54,534 bases of DNA from assembly GCF_020523795.1 (NCBI RefSeq), contig NZ_JAJALI010000018.1, positions 1 to 54,534 of the forward strand, written 5' to 3'. The position numbers and the translations under genes are program-made. The notes under the pieces are model-generated. The model did no database searches. It saw nothing but the letters and a program-made list of their open reading frames with translations, and was not told the origin of the DNA. This DNA is from Ancylobacter sp. Lp-2. Its GTDB lineage: Bacteria; Pseudomonadota; Alphaproteobacteria; Rhizobiales; Xanthobacteraceae. Positions 43,027 through 53,970 of this stretch are shown in pieces (positions within the stretch are counted from its first letter, which is position 1; the number at the start of each line of letters is the position of its first letter).

Positions 43027-45231
43027 TCACGACTCCCGCTTGGCGGTGGCGAGTTGGGGGGCGCGGCGGCGTTCGCGCCACAGCCGCTGCAGGTGCATCA
43101 GGTAGGAGAGGCCGCGGCCGGTGTGGTAGAGCGCCTGCCGGATGAAGCGCAGCGTGCCGAACAGCACGCCCGGATTGCGCCGCCGCGATTCCTGGAATTT
43201 CCGCCATTCGTCGGCATTGGCGAAGATGAGGTCGGCGACGAGGCGGTAGTGCATCGGCGTCTGCGGTTCGAACTGGCAGCCGAACACGATGCCCTGCTTG
43301 TCTTCCTCGATGTTGCGGATCGTCAGCGGCAGCGTCTCCGAGCCGAGATCGGCGTGCGGGATGAAGCGCAGCTGCGCCGCCTGCCCGCGCTCGAATTCCG
43401 GGCCCTTGATCCCCTCGGCGAGGCGGATGCGGGCGCCGCCGGTGGAGCCGTCCTCCACGCTCGCCGGATAGGTGACGCCGTCGATGATCATCTCGCAACG
43501 GCGCAGCAGGTTGACGCGGTGGGTGCGCCGGCGGTTGCGCCGCTCCGACACCACGCCGAGCGCGCAGCCGGCGATCAGGAGGTTGAGCACGTTCCAGCCG
43601 CCGACGACGATGATGACGTCGGCGTTGAACGGCTCGGTGATCGCTCGGTAGATCGAGACCAGCAGCGCCGCGATCAGCACGCCGAAGATGATGAAGAACG
43701 GCCGGCCGATCTCCGAGACGCGGCTCTCGGCCATGTTCTCGCCCTTGGAGGTCACGTTGAAGGTCGGCTTTCGCGGGTTGGCGATCACCGAGAGGATGGC
43801 CGGCAGGAGATAGATCGCCTGGATGTATTCGTAGATCTCCGAGATCCACGGCCAGCGGTACTTGCCGTACAGATAGTTCTGCATCAGCAGGTTCACGAGC
43901 ATGTAGGTCGAGGTATAGGCGAGGAACTCGGCGCCCGAGGCGTTGAACACTTCCAGCGAGAAGAACAGGTAGAACAGCGGCGAGATGAGGAACATCAGCC
44001 GCGGATAGGGAAACAGCCAGAACAGCATGCTCGACATGTAGCAGAGCCGCTGGGCCATGGTCAGGCCGCGCTTGAAGAAGGGCATGTGGAAGATGAGGAT
44101 CTGCATCATGCCCTGCGCCCAGCGCGAGCGCTGGCCGATGAAGCTGGCGAAGCTCTCCGGCTGCAGGCCGGCGATCAGCGGCTTCTCGACATAGATCGAG
44201 CGCCAGCCGCGCGCATGCAGGCCGAGCGCGGTCTCGCAGTCCTCGGTGATGGTCACGCCGGAGAAGCCGTTGGTCTCCTTCAGCGCCGTGCGGCGCAGCA
44301 CTGCCGCCGAGCCGCAGAAGAACGAGGCGTCCCATTTGTCGAGGCCGCGCTGGATGATGCCGTAGAACATCTCGTTCTCGGAGGGCATCTCGTCGAACGT
44401 GTCGAGGTTGCGCTCCAGCGGGTCGGGATTGATGAAGAAATGCGGCGTCTGCACCAGGAACAGCTTCGGGTCCTGGGCGAAATGGCCGACCGTCTCCTTC
44501 AGGAAGGTCCGCGCCGGCGCGTGGTCGGCGTCGAACACCACGACGAGGTCGCCGGTGGAGTGTTCGAGGCCGTTGTTCATGTTGCCGGCCTTGGCGTGCT
44601 CGTTGCGCGCGCGGGTCAGGTAGCGGGCGCCGAGCCCGTCGCACAATTCCTGCAGCTCGCGCCGGCGCTGCTGCGCCTCCTGCGCCTTGGCGGCGTTGTC
44701 CTGGTTGCACTTCGCCTCGGTGCCGCCGTCGTCGAGCAGCCACACCGTCAGCTTGTCCGCCGGGTAGTCCATGCCGCGTGCCGCCGCCACGGTGTTGGCG
44801 AGCAGCGCATAGTCCTCATTATAGGTCGGGATGAAGACGTCGACGCTCGGCGCGTTCGCCGGCACGGGCGGTGTCGGGCGCGGCGGCACCGGCGAGGACA
44901 CCACGAACAGGCTGAGGAACAGCATGAACACGCTGTACATCTCGGCGAGGTAGAGCATGAAGCCGGGGATGAAGTCTTCGATCTGGTTGATCGGCGGCAG
45001 CGTCGAGGTGGTACGCCAGTAGACGTAGCGCAGCACGATGGCGGTGCCGAGCGCCAGCGCGATCACGCGGAAGACGCCGGTCGGCGGACCGAAGGTCTTC
45101 AGGAGGATCATGGCGAGCACCACGATCGAGCCGACGATCAAATGCGCTTGCAGGCTGATCGGCAGGGTGATCAGGAACACCACGATCAGAGAGGCGAGCA
45201 TCCAGAGGATGGCGATCCAGGCCCTACGCAT
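43027..45231 (-). CDS. bcsA: Cellulose synthase catalytic subunit (UDP-forming)
   Basis: 734-residue inner-membrane processive glycosyltransferase (GT2) that polymerises UDP-glucose into cellulose and exports it. Active-site motifs: LLDDGG, DADHAP (DxD), TEDCET (TED) and QRSRWAQG (QxxRW), set between about eight membrane helices. A C-terminal PilZ domain with RRTHR and DGSTGG binds c-di-GMP, so activity should be allosterically controlled by that messenger. First gene of the minus-strand operon bcsA-bcsB-bcsZ-TPR; divergent from bcsN. Confidence 0.95.
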   Translation of the reverse strand: MRRAWIAILWMLASLIVVFLITLPISLQAHLIVGSIVVLAMILLKTFGPPTGVFRVIALALGTAIVLRYVYWRTTSTLPPINQIEDFIPGFMLYLAEMYSVFMLFLSLFVVSSPVPPRPTPPVPANAPSVDVFIPTYNEDYALLANTVAAARGMDYPADKLTVWLLDDGGTEAKCNQDNAAKAQEAQQRRRELQELCDGLGARYLTRARNEHAKAGNMNNGLEHSTGDLVVVFDADHAPARTFLKETVGHFAQDPKLFLVQTPHFFINPDPLERNLDTFDEMPSENEMFYGIIQRGLDKWDASFFCGSAAVLRRTALKETNGFSGVTITEDCETALGLHARGWRSIYVEKPLIAGLQPESFASFIGQRSRWAQGMMQILIFHMPFFKRGLTMAQRLCYMSSMLFWLFPYPRLMFLISPLFYLFFSLEVFNASGAEFLAYTSTYMLVNLLMQNYLYGKYRWPWISEIYEYIQAIYLLPAILSVIANPRKPTFNVTSKGENMAESRVSEIGRPFFIIFGVLIAALLVSIYRAITEPFNADVIIVVGGWNVLNLLIAGCALGVVSERRNRRRTHRVNLLRRCEMIIDGVTYPASVEDGSTGGARIRLAEGIKGPEFERGQAAQLRFIPHADLGSETLPLTIRNIEEDKQGIVFGCQFEPQTPMHYRLVADLIFANADEWRKFQESRRRNPGVLFGTLRFIRQALYHTGRGLSYLMHLQRLWRERRRAPQLATAKRES

Positions 45232-45468
45232 CTTCTCTCGTGCCTCGCTCAGATCCGGTGCCGCTGGATGATGGATACACGTGTCTTAACGTTGAGAGGT
45301 TGAAGAAGTCTATCTGCCCGTGGCGGTAAAATACGGCGCCCGATTCCACCTGTTTCTTCCGCAGGTTAAAGTCGGTGCATCAGGTGATTCGGCGGCTTCC
45401 AGCGTGGTGTTCCTCGGATGCGCCCGAAGCCGGTTGCGTGGACGGCGTCTCGAGCCCGTGAAGGACCC

Positions 45469-46602
45469 ATGAACGGACGAACCATGAGCCGGGTTGCCCT
45501 GAGGGGGATGGCTGTTTCCCTCGCGCTGCTGCTGGGGGCCTGTACCTCCCCTTATCCGTCCTATTTCGAGCGCGGCGTGCGCGTGGCTGGCCAGACCGTC
45601 GAGGTCGATACCAGTCAGGCGCTGGTGCTGCCCGAACCCGGCGCGGCACCGCGGGTGCTGTCCGTGCTGCAGACGGCGTATTCCAACGCCATCATGCAGG
45701 AAATCATCCTGGAGACGAATTCTTCCGCCCGTGGGCAGAACGCCTTCCACGTCACCTTCTTCGGCCCGGTCGAGCGTGTGCGCGCCGGCAGCTACTCCCG
45801 CAGCGACGACTTCCTCAACGAGGAAGCGCTGGAGGAGGAGATGGAGAAGCAGCTGCCCGGCGTGACGATGCACACCTCCAACTATTTCGTGCAGAACCGC
45901 TACGGGCCGTTCAACTACGCCATGGGCCGCGGCGGGGCGGGCGAGATCTGCATGTATGCCTGGCAGCGCATCCAGTCGCGGGTGCCGGTCTATCGGCTGG
46001 TGCGCGACAGTGGCGTGCTGTCGGTGCGGCTGCGCCTGTGCCAGAAGGGCGCCAGCGAGCAGGACCTGCTGCGCGTGATGTACCGCTATTCGATCAACGG
46101 CTATTTCCTGCCGCGCGGCTGGCAGCCTTATGGCCGGCCGATGGGCGAGCCGGAGGGCCTCGGCCGCATTGGCGGGCCGCTCGCCTATCCCACCGGCGTG
46201 CAGGGCAACGGCACGGTGCTGGATGGCTGGATGGGGCCGGAGCCGGCCGCCGCGCCCGCCCCGCGTGCCACCGCCCGCCGCTATGGCAGCCGGGTGGAGC
46301 AGCCCGAGCCGGTGGAGCAGCCCTCCGCCTATGATCCGGTGACCGACGGCTATACGCCGGCCGCCGGCTATCCGGTGGTGCCGCCGCCGGACACGTCCGG
46401 TGCGGCAGCCACCCCGGCTGCGCCGCGCCCGGTGTCGTCCGGCACCACCGGTGCGGCGCGGAGCGCCACCACCGGCGCCTCCTCCGGCTATGCCCCGGCA
46501 CCGATGCCGTCTGCCGCCGGGGGTGCCGCCGGGACGACTGGCACCGCGGTCCGCGTGGTGCCGGGCACCGCGACCTATCCGGCCACCACCACCGGCCAAT
46601 AG
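45469..46602 (+). CDS. bcsN: Cellulose biosynthesis protein BcsN, lipoprotein
   Basis: 377-residue exported protein. The signal ends in a lipobox (LALLLGAC), so it should be an outer-membrane or periplasmic lipoprotein. The N-terminal two thirds match the BcsN family (GVRVAGQTVEVDTSQALVLP, then NAFHVTFFGP). The C-terminal 130 residues are low-complexity Pro/Ala/Thr/Gly. BcsN occurs with cellulose genes of Hyphomicrobiales; its exact job is unknown. The ATG has AAGGA upstream; an ATG 15 bases later is an alternative. Divergent from bcsA across 237 bases that should hold both promoters. Confidence 0.85.
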   Translation: MNGRTMSRVALRGMAVSLALLLGACTSPYPSYFERGVRVAGQTVEVDTSQALVLPEPGAAPRVLSVLQTAYSNAIMQEIILETNSSARGQNAFHVTFFGPVERVRAGSYSRSDDFLNEEALEEEMEKQLPGVTMHTSNYFVQNRYGPFNYAMGRGGAGEICMYAWQRIQSRVPVYRLVRDSGVLSVRLRLCQKGASEQDLLRVMYRYSINGYFLPRGWQPYGRPMGEPEGLGRIGGPLAYPTGVQGNGTVLDGWMGPEPAAAPAPRATARRYGSRVEQPEPVEQPSAYDPVTDGYTPAAGYPVVPPPDTSGAAATPAAPRPVSSGTTGAARSATTGASSGYAPAPMPSAAGGAAGTTGTAVRVVPGTATYPATTTGQ

Positions 46603-46695
46603 GCGGCATTCCGCCATTCTGCGCCCTTCCGCCGGAGCGCGGGATGGCTTAGACCCGCGCCAACATTCGGCACATTCGGCAGCGCGCGGGTTTCC

Positions 46696-48318
<1,623 letters not shown>

Positions 48319-48330
48319 GGTGCGTCGCCC

Positions 48331-49239
48331 TCACGTCACGCCCACCATGCCCGCCTTCCGCACGAAATCGACGAAGGCGCGCAGCGGTCCCGGCAAATAG
48401 CGCCGGCCGGGATAATAGAGGAACGGCCCGGGGAAACTCGGCCACCACTCCTGCAGGATCGGCTCCAGCGCCCCGCTCGCCAGATGCGGCGCCAGCCAGT
48501 CCTCGAACAGGCTGACGACGCCGAGCCCGCCGCAGGCGGCGTCGATCATCAGGTCGGCGGTGAGGCTCGGCCGGGTCAGCAGCGGCCCGGTCGGGTCGAG
48601 GCGAACGATCTCGCCGTCGCGCTCGAACTCCCATGTCGGCACGGTGCCGCCGGCGAAGCGCCCGCGCAGGCAAGCATGGGCGAGCAGGTCGCGCGGATGC
48701 GCCGGCCGGCCATGCGCGTCGAGATAGGCGGGGGCGGCGGCGGTGGCGAAGCGCTGCATGCGCGGGCCGATCGGCAGCGCGATCATGTCCTGCGCCAGCC
48801 GCTCGTCATAGCGGATGCCGGCGTCGAAGCCGCCGGCGACGATGTCGATGAAGCCGTCCTCCACCGTCACCTCCAGCTTGATGTCGGGATAGGCCTTGAG
48901 GAACGGCACGATGACCGCCGGCAGCACGGTGCGCGCGACATTGGCCGGCACGTTGAGCTTCAGCGTGCCGGAGGGGCGGTCGCGGAAGGCGTTCACCTCG
49001 TCGAGCGAGGCGCCGATCTCGGCGAGCGCCGGGGTGAGGCGCTCGAACAGCCGGCGCCCGGCCTCGGTCGGGGTGATGCTGCGCGTGGTGCGGTGGAGCA
49101 GGCGGACGCCGAGCCGCGCCTCCAGTCGGCGCACCGCGTCGCTCAGGCTGGAGGCCGAGGCGTTGCCGGCCCGCGCGGCATCGCGGAAGCCGCCGGCGCG
49201 CACCACGGCGACGAAGATTGCCAGCTCGTCGAGGTCCAT
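48331..49239 (-). CDS. LysR-family transcriptional regulator
   Basis: 302-residue regulator. N-terminal winged helix (residues about 1-60: GGFRDAARAGNASASSLSDAVRRLEARLGV) and a substrate-binding domain beginning near residue 90, with AGIRYDERLAQDM in the effector pocket. It is divergent from an aldo-keto reductase gene, the usual arrangement for a target under LysR control. Effector unknown. Confidence 0.88.
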   Translation of the reverse strand: MDLDELAIFVAVVRAGGFRDAARAGNASASSLSDAVRRLEARLGVRLLHRTTRSITPTEAGRRLFERLTPALAEIGASLDEVNAFRDRPSGTLKLNVPANVARTVLPAVIVPFLKAYPDIKLEVTVEDGFIDIVAGGFDAGIRYDERLAQDMIALPIGPRMQRFATAAAPAYLDAHGRPAHPRDLLAHACLRGRFAGGTVPTWEFERDGEIVRLDPTGPLLTRPSLTADLMIDAACGGLGVVSLFEDWLAPHLASGALEPILQEWWPSFPGPFLYYPGRRYLPGPLRAFVDFVRKAGMVGVT

Positions 49240-49369
49240 CGTCCGGGTTCTCCGCTATTGTACGAATGACCGCACAGTCTGTCCCGATTGCGCTAGATTA
49301 TCGGATGCGGACCGCGGGTCCATATCGGCGTCGACCACCGCTTCAACCGCGAAACCGGGAGACACCGTC

Positions 49370-50260
49370 ATGAGCGATACCGCCACCTCCACCTTCCTGC
49401 TCGGCGACCGCCGGGTGAACCGCATGGGCTATGGCGCCATGCAGTTGGCCGGGCCCGGCGTGTTCGGCCCGTCCAGGGATCCCGATGCCGCCCGCGCGGT
49501 GCTGCGCGCGGCGGTGGCGGGCGGGGTGAACCACATCGACACCAGCGATTTCTACGGTCCGCACGTCACCAACCGGCTGATCCGCGAGGCACTGCATCCC
49601 TATCGCGACGATCTCACCATCGTCACCAAGCTCGGGGCGGTGCGCGGCGCCGACGGCTCGTGGATCATGACCCGCACCCCGGACAGCCTGGTCCAGGGCG
49701 TGCACGACAATCTCGCCAATCTCGGCCTCGACGTGCTCGACGTGGTGAACCTTCGGGTCGGCGGCCTGCACGAGCCGAAGGAGGAATCCATCGAGGAGCC
49801 ATTCACCGTGCTGGCCGAGCTTCAGCGCAAGGGGCTGATCCGCCATCTCGGCCTCAGCAACGTCACGTCCGCGCAGGTTGCGCAGGCGCGCGGCATCGCT
49901 CCGGTGGTCTGCGTGCAGAATTACTACAACGTCGCCTTTCGCCACGACGACGCGCTGATCGACGAACTGGCGCAGGCCGGCACCGCCTATGTGCCGTTCT
50001 TCCCGCTCGGCGGCTTCTCGCCGCTGCAATCCTCGACCCTGTCGGAGGTGGCCGCCGGGCTCGGCGCCACGCCGATGCAGGTGGCGCTGGCCTGGCTGCT
50101 GCGGCGCGCGCCCAACATCCTGCTGATCCCCGGCACCTCGTCGCTGGCGCATCTTGAGGAGAATCTGGCGGCGGCCTCCCTCGCGCTGCCGCCGGAGGCG
50201 GCCGCGATCCTCGACGGCATCGGCATGGCGGCGGGCGACGTGCCGGGCAGCGGGCACTGA
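49370..50260 (+). CDS. Aldo-keto reductase
   Basis: 296-residue TIM-barrel NADPH oxidoreductase. Catalytic Asp and Tyr lie in HIDTSDFYGP and the Lys in VTKLG. At the position where many family members have the active-site His, the strand reads VVNLRVGG, as in the YdbC-like branch, so activity may differ from a typical sugar or aldehyde reductase. The NADP tail is IPGTSSLAHLEENL. The ATG has GGGAGA upstream; the frame is open much further but antisense to the LysR gene. Confidence 0.87.
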   Translation: MSDTATSTFLLGDRRVNRMGYGAMQLAGPGVFGPSRDPDAARAVLRAAVAGGVNHIDTSDFYGPHVTNRLIREALHPYRDDLTIVTKLGAVRGADGSWIMTRTPDSLVQGVHDNLANLGLDVLDVVNLRVGGLHEPKEESIEEPFTVLAELQRKGLIRHLGLSNVTSAQVAQARGIAPVVCVQNYYNVAFRHDDALIDELAQAGTAYVPFFPLGGFSPLQSSTLSEVAAGLGATPMQVALAWLLRRAPNILLIPGTSSLAHLEENLAAASLALPPEAAAILDGIGMAAGDVPGSGH

Positions 50261-50407
50261 TATGTGCGTCCGCGCGCCTATCCACCCGTCCGCCTGCGGC
50301 GCCGCACCGCATCGAAAACGGTAAAATAATCCTATCGAGGGCATTGCTGCGCTGCGACATTCGGTCGAAAATATTTTCTTTTCCCACCAGATTCGTCGTT
50401 GCGCAGC

Positions 50408-51184
50408 ATGAGCCCCGAAAGTCAGGAGTGGATCCATCGTCTCTGGGACCAGGTGTCGGATGTCGAGGCCGGCCAGTGGACGCAGGCTGTCGCGCATCTG
50501 ATGGCGGAGCTCGCGGCGGATGTCGGGGCATGGAACGCCACCTGGGCCGGCGCCATCCGCGTCGATGGCGGGGCCGCCGATGATCCGCTGCAGGGCTGGC
50601 GGGTGGCGGCGGTGCAGGCGCTGCGGCCGGTCGAGCCGCTGCCGGAGGAAGGGCATTTCAAGGAGATCCTGAAGATCTGGGATCGCCGCGAGATCGATCC
50701 CTCCTTCCTGCTGCCGCTCAGGGATGTCGGCAGCTTCCGCACCTATTCGCTGCGGCGGGGTTTGCCGGCTGCCTGGTTCGAGACGCCGTTCTTCCATCGC
50801 CATTACGGCTCGGTCGGCACGCAGGATGCGGTCTTCGTCGCCTTCCCGCTCAATCGGGACTGCGAATCGCATTTCGGTTTCTATGCGGCGCAGGCCTTCA
50901 CCGAGGAGCAGATCGCGCGGCTCGCCTATGCGCTGCGCGGTATCAAATGGTTCCATCGCCAGCTCCTGCTCGGCAATGGCCTGCTGCTGGCCTCCTCGCC
51001 GCTGACGCCGACCGAGCGCCGGGTGCTGCAATTGCTGCTCACCAAGGCGTCGGAGAAGGAGATCGCCCGCCAGATCGACACCGCCGTCTCGACCGCGCAC
51101 CAGCATGTCACCCGCGTCTTCCGCAAGTTCGGCGCGCGCAGCCGCGCCGAGCTCATGAGCCTGTGGTTGCGGCGCGCCGGCTGA
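50408..51184 (+). CDS. LuxR-type transcriptional regulator
   Basis: 258-residue protein. The C-terminal 65 residues are a LuxR/GerE helix-turn-helix (LTPTERRVLQLLLTKASEKE, then TAHQHVTRVFRKFGARSRAEL). The N-terminal 190 residues show no acyl-homoserine-lactone signature that I recognise; they may be a PAS/GAF-like sensor. A TTG nine bases upstream is an alternative start. Next gene downstream is the Hint protein, 163 bases away, a possible target. Signal unknown. Confidence 0.8.
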   Translation: MSPESQEWIHRLWDQVSDVEAGQWTQAVAHLMAELAADVGAWNATWAGAIRVDGGAADDPLQGWRVAAVQALRPVEPLPEEGHFKEILKIWDRREIDPSFLLPLRDVGSFRTYSLRRGLPAAWFETPFFHRHYGSVGTQDAVFVAFPLNRDCESHFGFYAAQAFTEEQIARLAYALRGIKWFHRQLLLGNGLLLASSPLTPTERRVLQLLLTKASEKEIARQIDTAVSTAHQHVTRVFRKFGARSRAELMSLWLRRAG

Positions 51185-51347
51185 TCCCCTCGGCGGTGCC
51201 GGCCGATGCTCCATAGGTCGCCTATCCTCTATTCAGAGGACATGAATCCCGAATCCGTCGCCGATATCGTTGCAATTTCAAAGCATCGTCGTGTGGGGCG
51301 ATGCGGGCGCGCGCTCGGTTGCGCGACCCCAATGGCGGAGGGGATGG

Positions 51348-52256
51348 ATGGCTGGGTTCGAAAGTCGGCTGTTTTCAGGCAGCTATAGCGACGGGGTTTT
51401 CACCCCCAATGGCGGATCGTCTCCGGCCGGGGCGACCTATGTGGTCGCCGAGGGCACCTATGCGATCGGCAGCACGATCCCGGTCGACCGCTATGACAAC
51501 GGCGGCTACAACTACACCGACACCTACTACAAGCTGGTCGGCACGGCGGCCAATGGCTGGATCGCCGAGAGGTTCGGCGCCTACTATTACTTTGCCGTTG
51601 GCTCCAACCCGACCAGCGCCGTCGCGGTCGATACCGTCTCCGCCTTCGTCGCCTGTTTCCTTGCCGGGACGCTGATCGCTACCCCGTCCGGCGCGGTCCC
51701 CATCGAGACGCTGGCGGCGGGCGACCTCGTGCTCACCGACACCGGCGAGGCACGGCCGGTGCGCTGGCTGGCGCGGCGGACGGTGAGCCGGCTGTTCGCC
51801 GATCCCGCCCAGGTGCTGCCCGTCCGCATCCTCGCCGGTGCGCTGGATGAGGGGCTGCCGGCGCGTGATCTCTTCCTGTCGCCCGACCATGCGCTGCTCG
51901 TCGACGGTCTGCTGGTGCAGGCGGGGGCGCTGGTGAACGGCACCAGCGTCGTCCGGCACGCCGACATGCCGCTCAGCTTCGTCTACTACCATGTCGAGCT
52001 CGACGGCCATGCGCTGGTACTGGCAGAGGGCGTGCCGGCGGAGACCTTCGTCGACAATGTCAGCCGCCGCCGCTTCGACAACCATGCCGACTATGCGGCG
52101 CTCTATGGCGAGGAGCCTGCGCCGTTGGTCGAGATCGACCGCCCGCGCGTGAAGTCGGTGCGCCAGCTGCCGCCGGCGATCCGTGCCCGGCTCGCGACGC
52201 GGGCGGCAGCGATGGGCGGGGGCGGGCAGGAAGCGGCCGACGTGCGGGCGGCCTGA
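51348..52256 (+). CDS. Hint-domain protein
   Basis: 302-residue protein. Residues 1-105 are rich in Gly, Tyr, Asn, Ser and Thr and resemble a repeated beta structure (YDNGGYNYTDTYYKL). Residues about 107-255 are a Hint_2-type autoprocessing domain: CFLAGTLIATPSGAVPIETL with the nucleophilic Cys, GDLVLTDTGEARPVRWLARR, FLSPDHALLVDG with the His, and a closing YYHVELDGHALVLAEGVPAETFVD. No RTX repeats and no classical signal peptide are visible. The ATG follows GGAGGGG. Role unknown; such domains are usually attached to secreted proteins and can cleave or splice themselves. Confidence 0.8.
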   Translation: MAGFESRLFSGSYSDGVFTPNGGSSPAGATYVVAEGTYAIGSTIPVDRYDNGGYNYTDTYYKLVGTAANGWIAERFGAYYYFAVGSNPTSAVAVDTVSAFVACFLAGTLIATPSGAVPIETLAAGDLVLTDTGEARPVRWLARRTVSRLFADPAQVLPVRILAGALDEGLPARDLFLSPDHALLVDGLLVQAGALVNGTSVVRHADMPLSFVYYHVELDGHALVLAEGVPAETFVDNVSRRRFDNHADYAALYGEEPAPLVEIDRPRVKSVRQLPPAIRARLATRAAAMGGGGQEAADVRAA

Positions 52257-52314
52257 TCCGCGTCCTGCCGGACGGAAAGGCGCGGCGGCCTGGCGGCCGC
52301 GCGGGCGCAAAAGG

Positions 52315-52346
52315 CAAGGCCCGCCGCGTTGCCGCGACGGGCCTTG
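52315..52346. terminator. Bidirectional terminator between Hint gene and pyk
   Basis: CAAGGCCCG (52315-52323) pairs with CGGGCCTTG (52338-52346), with an inner CGCG/CGCG pair. TTTCTTT follows on the plus strand and CCTTTT on the minus strand. Sits between convergent genes. Confidence 0.85.
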
Positions 52347-52380
52347 TTTCTTTCACGGACGGCTGAAGAGCCTGCCGGCC

Positions 52381-53970
52381 TCAGCGCGAGGCCGGGCGAC
52401 CGGCGGCCGGCTTGCGCGGCGACGGCTTCAGCTCGGCGCTCTTGCGAGCCGCCTCGGAGGCGCCGGACGCGCCGCCGACTTCCACGCCCTTGGCGCGCGG
52501 GCGCGGCGCCGGCTGCGGGCTGCCCGGCTTGCGGTCCACCATGCCCTTGTCGATGGTGACGAGGCGCAGCACGTTGGTGGTGCCGGGCTGGGCGAAGGGC
52601 ACGCCGGCGGTGATGGCGAGGCGGTCGCCCTCGCTGGCGAAGCCGTAGTCGATCGCCATCTGCGTCGCCTTGGTCGCCATCTCGCCGAAGGTGTGGATCT
52701 CTTCCGGCGCGTAGATCACATGCACGCCGTAGCTCATCACCAGCTGGCGCGCGGTGGCGAGCTTGGAGGCGATGCCGAGCACCGGCACGCGCGGCCGCTC
52801 GCGGGCGGCGTGCAGCGTGGTGGTGCCGGACAGCGTGTAGGTGACGATGGCGGCGGCATCGACCGCGTTGGCGGCGCTGTAGGCGGCCTGGGTGATGGCG
52901 TCGGCGACGCTGGTGCCTTCCTCCGGCCGCTGCGAATCGATGATCTTGCGGTAGCCGGGGTCGCGTTCGACGTTCTTGATGATCTGGTCCATCATCGCGA
53001 CCGCCTCGACCGGGTACTGGCCGGCGGCGCTTTCCGCCGACAGCATCACCGCATCGGCGCCGTCGTAGACGGCGGTGGCGACGTCGGAGACCTCGGCGCG
53101 GGTCGGCACCGGGGCGGTGATCATCGATTCCAGCATCTGGGTGGCGACGATCACCGGCCGGCCGAAGCGGCGGGATTCGCGGATGATCTTCTTCTGCAGG
53201 GCCGGGATCTCCGGCAGCGACAGCTCGACGCCGAGATCGCCGCGCGCCACCATGATGCTGTCCGACAGCTCGGTGAGGCGGGTGAGGTGCTCGATCGCCG
53301 CCGGCTTCTCCAGCTTCAGGTTGATGCGGGCGCGGTCCTGGATCAGTTCGCGCGCCTCGATAACGTCCTCCGGCCGCTGCACGAAGGACAGCGCGATCCA
53401 CTCGACGCCGAGGTCGAGGGCGAAGAACAGGTCGGCGCGGTCCTTCTCGGTCAGCGGCGAGACGGGCAGGACCACGTCGGGGACGTTGAAGCCCTTGTTG
53501 TTCGACAGCTTGTTGCCGGCGATCACCTCGGCCTCGATGAAGCCGGGGCCCTTATGCACCACCTTCACCCGCACCTTGCCGTCGTCGAGCAGCACGGTGG
53601 AGCCGACATGCAGCGCCTCGAGGATCTCGGGATGCGGGATCGGCACGCGCTTGGCGTTGCCCGGCGTCAGGTCGGTGTCGAAGCGCAGCGTAGTGCCGGC
53701 GGTCACGGTGATGGCGCCGTCCTCGAACTTGCCGAGGCGCAGCTTCGGGCCCTGCAGGTCGGCGAGCACGCCGATCGGCCGCCCCACCTCGCGCTCGAGC
53801 TCGCGCACGATGCCGAGCACACGCCCGTGGTCGGCCTGGGTCCCGTGGCTGAAGTTCAGCCGGAACACGTCGACGCCGGCGACGTACAGGGCCTTGATCT
53901 TCTCCGCGCTCGACGAGGCCGGGCCGAGGGTCGCCACGATCTTCGTCGCGCGTTCCCGCCTGCTGTACAT
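52381..53970 (-). CDS. pyk: Pyruvate kinase
   Basis: 529-residue cytoplasmic glycolytic enzyme that makes pyruvate and ATP from phosphoenolpyruvate. Conserved parts: TKIVATLGPAS at the start, FRLNFSHG, DLQGPKLR, IMVARGDLGVEL, ATQMLESM and DGADAVMLSAESAAG. Lys in the LKLEKPAAI segment takes the place of the usual active-site KIE run. A C-terminal extension of about 50 residues, rich in Pro, Ala, Lys and Arg, goes beyond the normal 470-480. The ATG has GGAGGAA directly upstream. Confidence 0.95.
   Translation of the reverse strand: MYSRRERATKIVATLGPASSSAEKIKALYVAGVDVFRLNFSHGTQADHGRVLGIVRELEREVGRPIGVLADLQGPKLRLGKFEDGAITVTAGTTLRFDTDLTPGNAKRVPIPHPEILEALHVGSTVLLDDGKVRVKVVHKGPGFIEAEVIAGNKLSNNKGFNVPDVVLPVSPLTEKDRADLFFALDLGVEWIALSFVQRPEDVIEARELIQDRARINLKLEKPAAIEHLTRLTELSDSIMVARGDLGVELSLPEIPALQKKIIRESRRFGRPVIVATQMLESMITAPVPTRAEVSDVATAVYDGADAVMLSAESAAGQYPVEAVAMMDQIIKNVERDPGYRKIIDSQRPEEGTSVADAITQAAYSAANAVDAAAIVTYTLSGTTTLHAARERPRVPVLGIASKLATARQLVMSYGVHVIYAPEEIHTFGEMATKATQMAIDYGFASEGDRLAITAGVPFAQPGTTNVLRLVTIDKGMVDRKPGSPQPAPRPRAKGVEVGGASGASEAARKSAELKPSPRKPAAGRPASR

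Noticed and set aside
40385..44743. BcsB as a 1450-residue protein
   Set aside because: The frame stays open into bcsA in another phase, but the BcsB signal peptide begins at 43024, two bases after the bcsA stop.
42730..45303. Plus-strand frame of about 850 codons opposite bcsA/bcsB
   Set aside because: Antisense shadow of the cellulose synthase genes; composition is His/Arg/Glu-rich repeats without any recognisable domain.
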